This document shows, in pieces, positions 14,592-23,350 of a stretch of DNA of 64,000 nucleotides (positions within the stretch are counted from its first letter, which is position 1; every line of letters begins with the position of its first letter). This DNA is from Bradyrhizobium amphicarpaeae. GTDB taxonomy: Bacteria; Pseudomonadota; Alphaproteobacteria; Rhizobiales; Xanthobacteraceae. The notes beneath the pieces were generated by a model. That model was given only the letters and a program-made list of their open reading frames with translations, did no database searches and was not told where the DNA came from. The stretch lies in the NCBI RefSeq assembly GCF_002266435.3, contig NZ_CP029426.2:3316001-3380000 (forward strand), given 5' to 3'. Made by a program: the position numbers and the translations under genes.

Positions 14592-17500
14592 TCACCACGC
14601 GTATCGTATGATGCCCTTGCCGGCGTAGGACCGCGTGACGTTCGAGAACTCGCCGTCGAACGTCGTTGCGACCGACCAGCCATTGATCCACTTCATCTCG
14701 GCGGCTCCCGTGACGAGGGCGGCGTTGGCGGCCTGGGCCGCGCCGTTGACGACGAAGGATGCGCCGGGGAGGGCCTGGAAGGTCGGGAGCGCGTTGCGGT
14801 CCGTGGTGAAATTGTACGCCCAGGCCGCACGGCCCCGCAGGGTCAGGATGCCGTCCTCCATCGCGAAGGATTTGTCGGTGCGAAGGCCAAGTTCGCTGCG
14901 AGGTGCCGTGACGGTTCTGCCCGCATAGCTCAGTGCAAATGCGTTGGAGCCGGAATCGGCCTGCTCGGCGTAGGCCGGCAGATCGAAGGTGGTGAATTGT
15001 CCAGCCGCATAGGGCGTCCAGCCAACTCCCAGGCCGACGATGCGATAACCGCCCTCGACACGCCCCGACCATGCGTTGGCGTGGAACCGTGCACGCAAGC
15101 GATCGAGGCCTGCAATCGTCACGGCGCGATCGGTGGTGACGTCCTGCCACCCATAGGCAAGCGCGGCGGTGATGTAGGCAGGCCCCACATTGTGCCGGAC
15201 GAAACCGCCCGCCTGGAACAGATCGGAACGGCCGGAGCCGAGACCATTGACGCTGAAATTGGTGCCGCCGCCGGCCAGCGCAAAACCTGCGATCGTGTCC
15301 GGCGAGAAGCGATAGTCGGCGCCGACGGCGACGCCGTAGAGATTGCTGCTTGTGTTGTTCGAGCCCACCACGGCATTGCCGTCGGTGCGCTGCGATCCGC
15401 CGAAGCCTGCTTCCCAGACGGCCCAGCGCTGCGCAAAGGGCAAGGCCGCCAGGGGCGCCTTCGTGGAGATCGCCGCATAGGCGTCGCGCTCGCTGCCCGA
15501 ACGCGATGTCGCGCGTTCGTCTTCGTTCGCGAAGGCATTTGGATTGCCGCCGCCGCTGGTCGGATTGCCGCGACCGCCGATGAAGGGGTCGGTGAGCACG
15601 CCCATAAACTGGTTCATTGCGTCGAAGGTGGATTGCTGCGAACCGGTGGCAATCTCGCCGGACAAGGTCGTGAGCGCATTGCCGAGGTTCGCGCCGCTGA
15701 GGGCGAAAAGGTTGGCGTACGCGGCCGGCAGGGCGCCGCCACTGTTGAAGAAATTGTTGACGGTGTTCAGAACGTTCTGCTGGTTCTGATTGAATGCCGA
15801 GCCATTGCCGAGCGCGGCGGTGAGGTTCAGCACGACGTCGGTCGCGGTGTAGCTCAAGGTCTGCTGGAATCCGGGACCGCCACTCACGCCGGTGAAGGTC
15901 GTGCCGGCAAGTCCGCCGGCCGCGGACAGGATGGTGTATTGGCGGGTGATGTAGTTGCCGGGTGCGAAAACCGTCTGCACGCTGCCACCGGAGAGATTGG
16001 CCGTGCCGTTGACGAGCGCCGTCGACGCCGCTCCAGGCGTTACCTGAATCAGGTAGACAGCACCTGACTGGAAAGCCAGATTGCCGAAAACGGTCATCGA
16101 CCCCGGTGCTCCCTGCGGGCCGGGAGCGAAGACACCGCCGCCATGGATGGTGGTATTTCCCAATAGCCCTGTGCCGCCAAGCGTGGCGCCCGAATTGACC
16201 GTGATCATCGCCGGAGCCGCGAGGGCGCCATTCACGAGAAGCTTGCCGCCCGCCACCACCACTTGAGACGACACGTCGATGGCCCCGATATTCGGCTGAT
16301 ACACGACGGTGCCGGTGTCCGTGGGCGAACCGAATCGCGCAGTTGTGCCAGAGCCCATGGATACAGGCCCGTTGAGGGTCACCTGTGTTCCGGCCGCCGC
16401 AGACACCGTACTGACGGCGCCCCCGGCGAAGGTGAGATCGTTGGTGAAACTCCCATTGAAATTGGTGCGAAGCGTGCCGTCTGAAAGCAGCACCGGCGCT
16501 GCACCCAGCGCGCCGGCATTGTCGACCTGCACGATTGCGCCGGCCGTTGCGACCACGCTGGACGTTGCGGCAATCGATCCAGCCACCTCCAGCGTGCCCT
16601 GGACCACATTTGTCGTACCGGTATAAGTATTCACGCCCGCCAGAACGATGGTTCCGGAACCTGAGACCCCGAGCGAGCCCCCGCCATCGATCGGTCCGGT
16701 AAGCGTCAGCTTGCGGGAGTCGTCGATCACCATGAAATCGGCGCCGTTGAGAGTGAACGCCTGGGTGAGCGTGCGCGTCGCGTTGGGCGCGCCTCCGTTG
16801 AAGAGAAAAGCGCTGTCGGTCATCTGGACGGCATCGAGCCCGAGGCTGGTATTGCCCAGCCGGAAGGTGGAGCTCTGCAGGTCCAGTGTCGTGAGGTTGG
16901 CGCCTGGACTTTTGCCGATCGAGCCGCCAGCGGCCGTAAAATCGGAGTTCTCCAGGAAGAGACCGCCGCCCGTGGATCGCGTCGTGAACGTCCCGTTCCA
17001 GATCACGGGCGTCACGGCATTGGGATAGTTCGGGTCGCTTTGGAACTTGACGCGATTGACATCGAAGACGGCGTTGGAGCCGACAGTGATGGACTGTCCC
17101 TGGATTGAAGACACCGAAAACGCGAGGGTGCCCGCGGCATTCGGATTCAAGGCGCTCAGGCGGCCGACGATCGTGCCGTCGATCACGAACGTTCCGGCCT
17201 GGCCTGAATCGAGCCGGTTGAGAACCTCGTAGTTGCCGTTTCCCGGGGCACCTTGAAACGTTGCGGTGTGGCCCGGAAACATGAATTGGTTGTTGTTCAA
17301 AGCCCACGAAATGACCGCAGCTGGCGGGTCTATCACGGCGCCGGCCGCGTTGACCGTGATCCTCTCGGTGCCCGGACCATCGGGGTCGGCGCGGTTGTAG
17401 GTGATGCTTCCATCCTGAGTGCCGGGCGTCGCATTGAAGGCCTGGCTATATGCTTCGCCTGCGCAGGCAAGCGAACCGCCAAGTGCGGAACCGAGCAGAC

Positions 17501-17594
17501 AGATATTTCGGAAAGAGGCTCGGCGTCGGATGAAAGTGGTATGCCGCGAAACTTGGGTGATCAAATTCAGGGCAGCGATCATTTTCGATGGCAT
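14592..17594 (-). CDS. Type Va autotransporter (passenger plus C-terminal beta-barrel)
   Basis: The product is about 1000 residues. A long basic N-region and hydrophobic core (NICLLGSALGGSLACAG) act as signal peptide. The passenger is Gly/Thr/Asn-rich and predicted beta-helical, with a PATR repeat (GSGTIVLAGVNTYTGTTNV). The last roughly 270 residues form the autotransporter beta-barrel, starting near RWAVWEAGFGGSQRTDG and ending RYAW. No protease motif is evident, so an adhesin-like role is more likely. I prefer the ATG at 17594 over the GTG at 17621. A LuxR-type regulator gene is divergent, and the PAN/LGFP operon lies immediately downstream on the same strand. Confidence 0.92.
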   Translation of the reverse strand: MPSKMIAALNLITQVSRHTTFIRRRASFRNICLLGSALGGSLACAGEAYSQAFNATPGTQDGSITYNRADPDGPGTERITVNAAGAVIDPPAAVISWALNNNQFMFPGHTATFQGAPGNGNYEVLNRLDSGQAGTFVIDGTIVGRLSALNPNAAGTLAFSVSSIQGQSITVGSNAVFDVNRVKFQSDPNYPNAVTPVIWNGTFTTRSTGGGLFLENSDFTAAGGSIGKSPGANLTTLDLQSSTFRLGNTSLGLDAVQMTDSAFLFNGGAPNATRTLTQAFTLNGADFMVIDDSRKLTLTGPIDGGGSLGVSGSGTIVLAGVNTYTGTTNVVQGTLEVAGSIAATSSVVATAGAIVQVDNAGALGAAPVLLSDGTLRTNFNGSFTNDLTFAGGAVSTVSAAAGTQVTLNGPVSMGSGTTARFGSPTDTGTVVYQPNIGAIDVSSQVVVAGGKLLVNGALAAPAMITVNSGATLGGTGLLGNTTIHGGGVFAPGPQGAPGSMTVFGNLAFQSGAVYLIQVTPGAASTALVNGTANLSGGSVQTVFAPGNYITRQYTILSAAGGLAGTTFTGVSGGPGFQQTLSYTATDVVLNLTAALGNGSAFNQNQQNVLNTVNNFFNSGGALPAAYANLFALSGANLGNALTTLSGEIATGSQQSTFDAMNQFMGVLTDPFIGGRGNPTSGGGNPNAFANEDERATSRSGSERDAYAAISTKAPLAALPFAQRWAVWEAGFGGSQRTDGNAVVGSNNTSSNLYGVAVGADYRFSPDTIAGFALAGGGTNFSVNGLGSGRSDLFQAGGFVRHNVGPAYITAALAYGWQDVTTDRAVTIAGLDRLRARFHANAWSGRVEGGYRIVGLGVGWTPYAAGQFTTFDLPAYAEQADSGSNAFALSYAGRTVTAPRSELGLRTDKSFAMEDGILTLRGRAAWAYNFTTDRNALPTFQALPGASFVVNGAAQAANAALVTGAAEMKWINGWSVATTFDGEFSNVTRSYAGKGIIRYAW

Positions 17595-17808
17595 AAAGGA
17601 CCTGCAGGGCAATCGGATCACGATGCGACGGGCGAGATCGGCGCTCTCTCATCGTATGAATCGGCAACTGCTCCAGATTGGTCAGCCTGCTGACTGCGGA
17701 TACCGGCATATGCCGGTGACGGCGGGCTCACACGGCCGTTTTTCTGAATTGAGGTAATTGAGCCACATGCGGCATTTTCCCGGTCGGTCGACCTTGTCGA
17801 CGTGGCGA

Positions 17809-17829
17809 GCTGTCATCCTTGCTGACAGC
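17809..17829. promoter_or_regulatory. Perfect inverted repeat between the autotransporter and LuxR genes
   Basis: GCTGTCA and TGACAGC are separated by seven bases in the divergent intergenic region. Two tandem copies of CCGGGAACC follow at 17836-17844 and 17847-17855. The dyad is a plausible operator for the divergently encoded LuxR-type regulator, but nothing proves it. Confidence 0.5.
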
Positions 17830-17924
17830 CGTGCACCGGGAACCTGCCGGGAACCCTGACGAAGCTTGCGGGACGAGAAATCCATCGGCTAAGCTGACTG
17901 CATTGCACGATCCAATGACTTGGA

Positions 17925-19001
17925 ATGCCAGTGGAAATTATTGATCTCGTTTATGAGACTGCCTTCGTTCCTGAACTCTGGCCGAAACTTTTATCCGAGC
18001 TGGCCGCAACATCTCACTCAGTCGGTTCGACGCTGTTTCTGTTCGGTGACGATGGCGGCGCGAGCGGTGTAACGCTCGACAATCTGCAGGATCTCTTGCG
18101 CGAATTTCTCGCCAATCCGGACCTTCGTTTTTCAACCTCGGTTGTTCGCATGTGCGACACGAGGCCGAACAGCTTCGTCGAGGTCGATGACTATCTATCA
18201 GCCAAAGAAATCGAGAATGATCCGATACGCCAGCGTTTGCGCGCCCGCGGTATCGGAACGCATCTCTGCACGGCCGTGCCGATGCCGACCGGGGAAGTGG
18301 CCGTCTATGTCCTTCAAAAAGCACACGACGCAGGCCGGTATGAACCGGAAGAACTCGCGCGGCTCAACGCCCTGCGCCCGCATCTGGCGCGCACCGGCCT
18401 GATCGCCGCACGGTTGGGAATCGAGCGCGCAAAGGGGACCGTCGCCGCCCTCGACGCACTTGGGCTTCCGGCCACCGTCTGCGCCAATGGCAAGGCGATC
18501 GCCACCAACAGGTCGTTCCTTCAGCATTCCGATCTTTTCAACATTGGGGCCGGTGATCGGGTTACCGTCGCGCAGGGCCGGGCAAACGAGCTGCTGCAAG
18601 CTGCCGTTCGAGAGCTTGGCAATACCGAGGATACGGTTCGCTCGATCCCGATCACCAGCTCCGGCGAAGCGGCGCCTGGCGTTCTGCATGTGATTCCGCT
18701 GTTGCGTTCCGCCCGGGACGTCTTTTCCGGCGGGGATACCATCCTGGTGTTCACGCCAGCCAAGTCGAGCGCGCTGGTTCCCGCGCCGAGCCTGCTGTCA
18801 GGTCTGTTCGACCTGACGCCCGCAGAGGCGAAGCTCGCCGTGAGCCTCTCCGCCGGCCTGACACTCAAGGCCGCGGCAGAGCAGAGCGGCATCAAGTTCG
18901 CGACGGCGCGCTCTTATCTCGAACACATATTTCGCAAGACCGGCACCGGCCAGCAGAGCCAGTTGGTGGCGCTGATGAAGAGCGCGACCGCCATCCGGTG
19001 A
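17925..19001 (+). CDS. LuxR-type HTH transcriptional regulator
   Basis: The C-terminal 60 residues are a LuxR/GerE helix-turn-helix (FDLTPAEAKLAVSLSAGLTL, then AAAEQSGIKFATARSYLEHI). The N-terminal 290 residues have no recognised sensor domain and no receiver or autoinducer-binding signature. It therefore belongs to the large group of orphan LuxR-like regulators found in Bradyrhizobium. It is divergent from the autotransporter gene with a 330-base gap containing a perfect dyad. It may control that gene and the operon behind it (inference). The ATG at 17925 follows poor ribosome-binding sequence, so the start is moderately certain. Confidence 0.87.
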   Translation: MPVEIIDLVYETAFVPELWPKLLSELAATSHSVGSTLFLFGDDGGASGVTLDNLQDLLREFLANPDLRFSTSVVRMCDTRPNSFVEVDDYLSAKEIENDPIRQRLRARGIGTHLCTAVPMPTGEVAVYVLQKAHDAGRYEPEELARLNALRPHLARTGLIAARLGIERAKGTVAALDALGLPATVCANGKAIATNRSFLQHSDLFNIGAGDRVTVAQGRANELLQAAVRELGNTEDTVRSIPITSSGEAAPGVLHVIPLLRSARDVFSGGDTILVFTPAKSSALVPAPSLLSGLFDLTPAEAKLAVSLSAGLTLKAAAEQSGIKFATARSYLEHIFRKTGTGQQSQLVALMKSATAIR

Positions 19002-19116
19002 AATTGCTTTTGGGGCTTAGGCAACAGCCTTCCTGTCTCGTCAACCGTTCTGAGCGCAGGGAGACGTCGTCATGAGTTCTCGTCGCGCGTATCTGCTGCC
19101 GGTCTCGGTCGGAAGA

Positions 19117-19323
19117 TCATTGAAAATACGAAAGCTGATCTTCCGTAACGACTCGCTCGATCTTCTCGGACTTGGCCCTGATGCGGTATCTCACGCGTCC
19201 GTCGGACTCGATGGGCATATGTTGAATGATGGTATAAATCATCGGCGGTTCGGTGGTGGCACGCCCTTGCGGTCCCTGGGGCTGGTGGCGAACGTCTTCA
19301 TTCAGCTTATAGGCATAGGACAT
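19117..19323 (-). CDS. Small conserved hypothetical protein, 68 aa
   Basis: A short soluble protein beginning MSYAYKLNEDVRH and ending in a charged segment RYRIRAKSEKIERVVTEDQL. A GAGGT ribosome-binding site five bases before the ATG supports it. There is no known domain, signal peptide or membrane segment. It lies on the opposite strand to, and is convergent with, the LuxR gene. Confidence 0.65.
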   Translation of the reverse strand: MSYAYKLNEDVRHQPQGPQGRATTEPPMIYTIIQHMPIESDGRVRYRIRAKSEKIERVVTEDQLSYFQ

Positions 19324-19608
19324 CTGTTACCTCGATGCTTGCGGCTGCTCCGGCGTGAAGCGTGGAGTGACGTAACGCATGCTGTCGGCTCCCGCCCTGG
19401 CTCGTAAAATCGAATACAAGGCCACTCTAGCCCTCCGGGATGGATCTTGCAGCCTCGAATAAGAAAGTTGCCGAATGACTCAGGCATGAACGGCTGATCG
19501 GATCGCCGGCTTCTGGTTCGATTTGCCAGTTCGAACATTTTCCGGACGGGAAACCCCAGGTCCGACAGTCGACGAGACGCGCACTTTACAGTCTCTTGCA
19601 GGAGGAAG

Positions 19609-19642
19609 CAAAAACCCCGCCCTGATGACTCAGGAGCGGGGC
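19609..19642 (-). terminator. Rho-independent terminator of the cold shock gene
   Basis: Read on the minus strand, a CCCCG/TCCTGA stem pairs with TCAGG/CGGGG around a four-base loop and is followed by TTTTT, about 60 bases after the cold shock stop codon. The rest of 19324-19702 holds no credible gene: the 121-codon frame there has no ribosome-binding site and runs through this hairpin. Confidence 0.85.
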
Positions 19643-19702
19643 AGGACCACAAGCTCTGCCAGTACATCCGTGGCGAGAGCGGCAGGTCTGTCGTGCTCTT
19701 AA

Positions 19703-19912
19703 CTAGGCGGCACGAAGATTATCGGCAGCGGACTTGCCCGTACGACGGTCTGCGACGACGTCATAAGACACCGTCTGACCCTCGTTCAGGGTGCCCATGC
19801 CAGCGCGTTCGACCGCGCTGATATGAACGAAGACGTCGGTGCTGCCGTTTGTCGGCTGGATAAAGCCGAAGCCCTTTTGGCTGTTAAACCACTTAACTGT
19901 TCCCGTATTCAT
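19703..19912 (-). CDS. Cold shock domain protein (CspA family)
   Basis: A 69-residue single-domain OB-fold protein with both RNA-binding motifs intact: RNP1 KGFGFIQP and RNP2 VFVHISAV. It binds single-stranded nucleic acid and acts as an RNA chaperone in the cytoplasm. An AAAGGA ribosome-binding site precedes the ATG. The upstream gap of about 320 bases could contain the long 5' leader typical of csp genes. A terminator follows at 19609. Confidence 0.95.
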   Translation of the reverse strand: MNTGTVKWFNSQKGFGFIQPTNGSTDVFVHISAVERAGMGTLNEGQTVSYDVVADRRTGKSAADNLRAA

Positions 19913-20235
19913 CGGGTCTTCCTTTCGTATGCGCGCAGGACAGCTGGCGCGCGGACGTGCGGCCAGCGTTCCGGTTAGTCGATTTTGGAGAATGTCTGAA
20001 ACGTGCGCGCCGTCAGGATCTGAGGCGAAAGCGGAACAGTTGTTCGGCCAGTATCGATACTCGACACCTTACATCAGCCGCCGAGAGACTTCAAGTAGAA
20101 GCCGACGGCTCCTTCTTATTATGGTTGGTGTATTTGTTCCTGGCTGAGAGCCGCTCGAACCGGTGAGTGATTGCGGGAGCGACCTCGATTGCTTGGAGAG
20201 GTTCCCTTTTCGCACGCTTTCCTGCATAGTTGGGC
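19913..20235. other. Intergenic region upstream of the cold shock gene
   Basis: This 323-base gap between divergent genes probably holds the csp promoter and 5' leader on the minus strand. I see no clear hexamers, hairpin or extra gene. Confidence 0.4.
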
Positions 20236-20421
20236 ATGGCAAAAGTAAAAGTGAGCTTCAAACCAATTCGTAAGTCAGAGGGCGACTGGGCGATTATCGC
20301 CGAGTACCCGGGCGCAGAACCCCGAGAAATCACGGGCTTCACGAGCAAGGCAGAAATTGACGATTGGATGAACGGTGAGCGTCGGATCGCGTGGCTCCGA
20401 TCACAGGGTTACGCGAAGTGA
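20236..20421 (+). CDS. Small conserved hypothetical protein, 61 aa
   Basis: A short basic N-terminus (MAKVKVSFKPIRKSEGDWAI) leads into AEYPGAEPREITGFTSKAEIDDWM. This has the look of a compact alpha/beta protein with a C-terminal helix and no signal peptide. An upstream TTG at 20230 is also in frame. There is no strong ribosome-binding site, so expression is less certain than for its neighbours. Function is unknown. Confidence 0.6.
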   Translation: MAKVKVSFKPIRKSEGDWAIIAEYPGAEPREITGFTSKAEIDDWMNGERRIAWLRSQGYAK

Positions 20422-20529
20422 CATGATGATTCCTTGCTCCGACTGTCGAGGCTCTCATCGCGGCAAGTCGGCGCATGACCGCCGGTGGCCGATCGCGGAC
20501 CCCGACTGAGGCGTTGGCGGTCCACTGCC

Positions 20530-20727
20530 TCAACGTTTCGGGGTGCGCCCGCGGATGTGATCAAAGCCTTGCTTGATCGCGGCGAAGCGCGCTTCGACCA
20601 TCGGCTCGAATTCCAGGTCGGTGAAGATATAGGGCAAGTCCTTTTCAACGCCTTCGCGGACGAGTTCACCGACATAGTTGGGTTCAATGCCCTGGGAGAT
20701 GCGTTTTTCCTGCCTGCACGACGTCAC
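20530..20727 (-). pseudogene. C-terminal remnant of a short-chain dehydrogenase
   Basis: The 65-codon frame encodes a segment (GIEPNYVGELVREGVEKDLP, then YIFTDLEFEPMVEARFAAIK, then GFDHIRGRTPKR) that matches the extreme C-terminus of SDR oxidoreductases. The Rossmann fold and catalytic Tyr-Lys are missing. Upstream on the same strand the SRPBCC gene begins immediately, so the rest of the SDR gene has been deleted or replaced. The GTG overlapping the SRPBCC stop could still permit translation of the fragment, but a functional enzyme is not possible. Confidence 0.7.
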
Positions 20728-21140
20728 GACTTACTCTGTCTTGCCTCGACATATCGCGCGAAGCTGTCGAGGATCGCCTGCCAACCGCCTTGCTGCTGCT
20801 CGACCGAGTGCGTCGGTTCGCTGTCGAAGACGACGCGGACGACAACGCCCTTTGGGCCGGGCACGAACTCGACTTCGGCCTTTCGATCGCCGAATGCGTA
20901 TTCGATCCGCTTGTGTTCAACGATCTTCGTGTAGGTGCCTGCGAAGTCAAAACCCATGCTGCCGTCCTTGGCTTCCATGCGCGACGAGAACGCGCCGCCG
21001 TCACGCAGGTCGACCGTAGCCCTCGTCGTATGCCAGTCGTCGGACGCGGCGTTCCACTTCACGATGTCGGCAGGCGTTGTATAGGCGCGCCAGACCTGAT
21101 CGATGGGGGCTGCTACGTTGGTTTCGACGGCGATCCTCAT
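20724..21140 (-). CDS. SRPBCC/AHSA1-like domain protein
   Basis: The 138-residue product is a single START-like SRPBCC domain of the AHSA1 (activator of Hsp90 ATPase-like) type. It begins VETNVAAPIDQVWRAYT, has DGGAFSSRMEAKDGS in the middle, and ends in the long amphipathic helix GGWQAILDSFARYVEA. These proteins form a hydrophobic ligand cavity, but the ligand is unknown. GGAG six bases before the ATG at 21140 decides the start. A longer frame to 21263 is non-family. The gene directly abuts an SDR remnant. Confidence 0.87.
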   Translation of the reverse strand: MRIAVETNVAAPIDQVWRAYTTPADIVKWNAASDDWHTTRATVDLRDGGAFSSRMEAKDGSMGFDFAGTYTKIVEHKRIEYAFGDRKAEVEFVPGPKGVVVRVVFDSEPTHSVEQQQGGWQAILDSFARYVEARQSKS

Positions 21141-21486
21141 GGGCTGCTCCAGGTTCATCTTGACGGTTCGAGGTGATGGCATCACGTCACGCGCGCGGGT
21201 GCATGCACGGCACTTCCGAGACGTGTCGACCGGAGGACGATCGAGGCCAGCCCATGCCGACATGGTCGCGCCGTGAATGCGTAAAAAAAGCGAAGGGTGT
21301 CATCATAACGCCGGTTCGGTCGCGACGATGGCAATGATGCGGCGGTCCGGTTTATGAGCCCCAGGCTGCGGGGTGAATCGGCCGAATCGGCGCCCGCGCG
21401 GGCAGGAATCCGTACCCCGCCGGGCTTCCCCTGGCCGCCTGCATGGCCTATGACGCTGCAACGCAAAAATCCCCCAAAAGATACTC
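21141..21486. other. Intergenic region, SRPBCC / ABC-F divergent promoters
   Basis: This 346-base gap separates divergent genes. I see no additional gene, no strong hairpin and no clear promoter hexamers. Confidence 0.4.
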
Positions 21487-23109
21487 ATGATCCGCCTCGA
21501 CAACGTCAGCAAGCAAGCCGGCCACCAGATCCTGTTCATCGAAGCCTCCGCCGCCCTCAACAAGGGCGAGAAGATCGGCCTGGTCGGGCCGAACGGGGCC
21601 GGCAAGACCACGCTGTTCCGAATGATCGCCGGTGAGGAATTGCCCGACGAGGGGCAGGTTTCGACCGATCGCGGCATCACCATCGGCTATTTCAATCAGG
21701 ACGTCGGCGAGATGTCTGGCCGCAGTGCCGTGGCCGAGGTGATGGATGGAGCAGGTCCCGTCAGCGAGGTCGCGGCCGAGCTGCGCGAGCTCGAGGTCGC
21801 CATGGCCGATCCCGACAAGGCCGACCAGATGGACGAGATCATCACCCGCTACGGCGAGGTGCAGCACCGGTTCGAGGAGCTCGACGGCTATGCGCTCGAT
21901 GGCCGCGCGCGCGAAGCGCTGTCCGGCCTCGGCTTCAGCCAGGAGATGATGGAGGGCGACGTCGGAAAACTCTCCGGCGGCTGGAAGATGCGCGTGGCGC
22001 TCGCCCGCATCCTCCTGATGCGTCCCGACGTCATGCTGCTCGACGAGCCGAGCAACCATCTCGATCTCGAAAGCCTGATCTGGCTGGAAAAATTCCTGCA
22101 CGATTACGAAGGCACGCTCTTGATGACCTCGCATGACCGCGAGTTCATCAACCGCGTGATCTCCAAGGTGATCGAGATCGATAGCGGCTCGCTCACCACC
22201 TATACCGGCGACTACGAATTCTACGAGCAGCAGCGCGCGCAGAACGAGAAGCAGCAGCAGGCGCAGTTCGAGCGCCAGCAGGCCATGCTCGCCAAGGAAA
22301 TCAAGTTCATCGAGCGCTTCAAGGCGCGCGCCTCGCATGCGGCCCAGGTGCAGAGCCGGGTGAAGAAGCTCGACAAGATCGAGCGGGTCGAGCCGCCGCG
22401 CCGCCGCCAGAGCGTGGCATTCGACTTTCCGCCGGCGCCGCGCTCGGGCGAGGATGTCGTGGCGCTCAAGAGCGTCCACAAGGGTTACGGCAGCAAGCGG
22501 ATCTATGACGGGCTGGATTTCATGATCCGCCGCCGGGAGCGCTGGTGCGTGATGGGCGTCAACGGCGCCGGCAAGTCGACGTTGCTCAAGCTCGTCGCGG
22601 GCGCGAGCGAGCCGGACCAGGGCACGGTGTCGGTCGGCGGCAGCGTCAAGATGGGCTATTTCGCCCAGCACGCCATGGATCTGCTCGACGGCGAGCAGAC
22701 GGTGTTTCAGTCGCTCGAATACGCGTTTCCGACCGCGGGGCAGGGATCCCTACGCGCGCTTGCGGGCTGCTTCGGCTTCTCCGGCGACGACGTCGAGAAA
22801 CGCTGCCGCGTGCTGTCAGGCGGCGAAAAGGCGCGGCTCGTGATGGCCAAGATGCTGTTCGACCCGCCGAACTTCCTGGTGCTGGACGAGCCGACCAACC
22901 ATCTCGACCTCGCTACCAAGGAGATGCTGATCACTGCGCTTGCGGATTTCGAGGGCACCATGCTGTTCGTCTCGCATGACCGGCACTTCCTGGCGACGCT
23001 GTCGAACCGCGTGCTGGAGCTGACGCCGGAAGGCATCCACCAGTTCGGCGGCGGCTACACGGAATACGTCGCGCGGACCGGGCAGGAGGCACCGGGGTTG
23101 CGGTCGTAG
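21487..23109 (+). CDS. ABC-F family ATPase (ribosome-associated type)
   Basis: A soluble 540-residue protein with two ATP-binding cassettes and no membrane domain. Cassette 1 has Walker A GPNGAGKTT, signature LSGGWKMRVALA and Walker B LLDEPSNHLD. Cassette 2 has GVNGAGKST, LSGGEKARLVMA and LVLDEPTNHLD. They are joined by the charged helical linker (residues about 240-310, rich in Gln, Lys and Arg) that ABC-F proteins insert toward the ribosomal P-site. Length and linker fit the YbiT/Uup group. It is likely a translation factor rather than a transporter. The ribosome-binding site is weak. Confidence 0.93.
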   Translation: MIRLDNVSKQAGHQILFIEASAALNKGEKIGLVGPNGAGKTTLFRMIAGEELPDEGQVSTDRGITIGYFNQDVGEMSGRSAVAEVMDGAGPVSEVAAELRELEVAMADPDKADQMDEIITRYGEVQHRFEELDGYALDGRAREALSGLGFSQEMMEGDVGKLSGGWKMRVALARILLMRPDVMLLDEPSNHLDLESLIWLEKFLHDYEGTLLMTSHDREFINRVISKVIEIDSGSLTTYTGDYEFYEQQRAQNEKQQQAQFERQQAMLAKEIKFIERFKARASHAAQVQSRVKKLDKIERVEPPRRRQSVAFDFPPAPRSGEDVVALKSVHKGYGSKRIYDGLDFMIRRRERWCVMGVNGAGKSTLLKLVAGASEPDQGTVSVGGSVKMGYFAQHAMDLLDGEQTVFQSLEYAFPTAGQGSLRALAGCFGFSGDDVEKRCRVLSGGEKARLVMAKMLFDPPNFLVLDEPTNHLDLATKEMLITALADFEGTMLFVSHDRHFLATLSNRVLELTPEGIHQFGGGYTEYVARTGQEAPGLRS

Positions 23110-23157
23110 TTGGGCAGGTTGCGCGGGCGCGCCGAGGGCGGGCGGTGTTGCGTCATC

Positions 23158-23237
23158 CGTCATTGCGAGCGTAGCGAAGCAATCCAGACTGCCTCTGCGA
23201 AAAGATTCTGGATTGCTTCGCTACGCTCGCAATGACG
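23158..23237. repeat. Intergenic palindromic element with 31-base perfect arms
   Basis: The left arm 23158-23188 and right arm 23207-23237 are exact reverse complements separated by 18 bases. The arm begins CGTCATTGCGAGCGTAGCGA. The structure resembles the dispersed palindromes common in Bradyrhizobium. It sits between two plus-strand genes and could form a strong RNA hairpin. Confidence 0.88.
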
Positions 23238-23350
23238 ATGCTGAGAGTGCGGGCTCCGATCCGCCGGCAAGCGTCCGGTGCGGTGCTACCGACTTGAACA
23301 CCTCGGCAAGGCTGTTACGCTTCCCTGCAAGAATAAGGGAGCGAACGACC

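Noticed and set aside
14548..17307. A 919-codon frame antisense-shifted within the autotransporter gene
   Set aside because: It is an overlapping frame of the autotransporter, is rich in Arg/His/Gln low-complexity sequence, and has no domain or ribosome-binding site.
19302..19667. A 121-codon minus-strand frame downstream of the cold shock gene
   Set aside because: It runs through the cold shock terminator, overlaps a better-supported small gene and lacks a ribosome-binding site.
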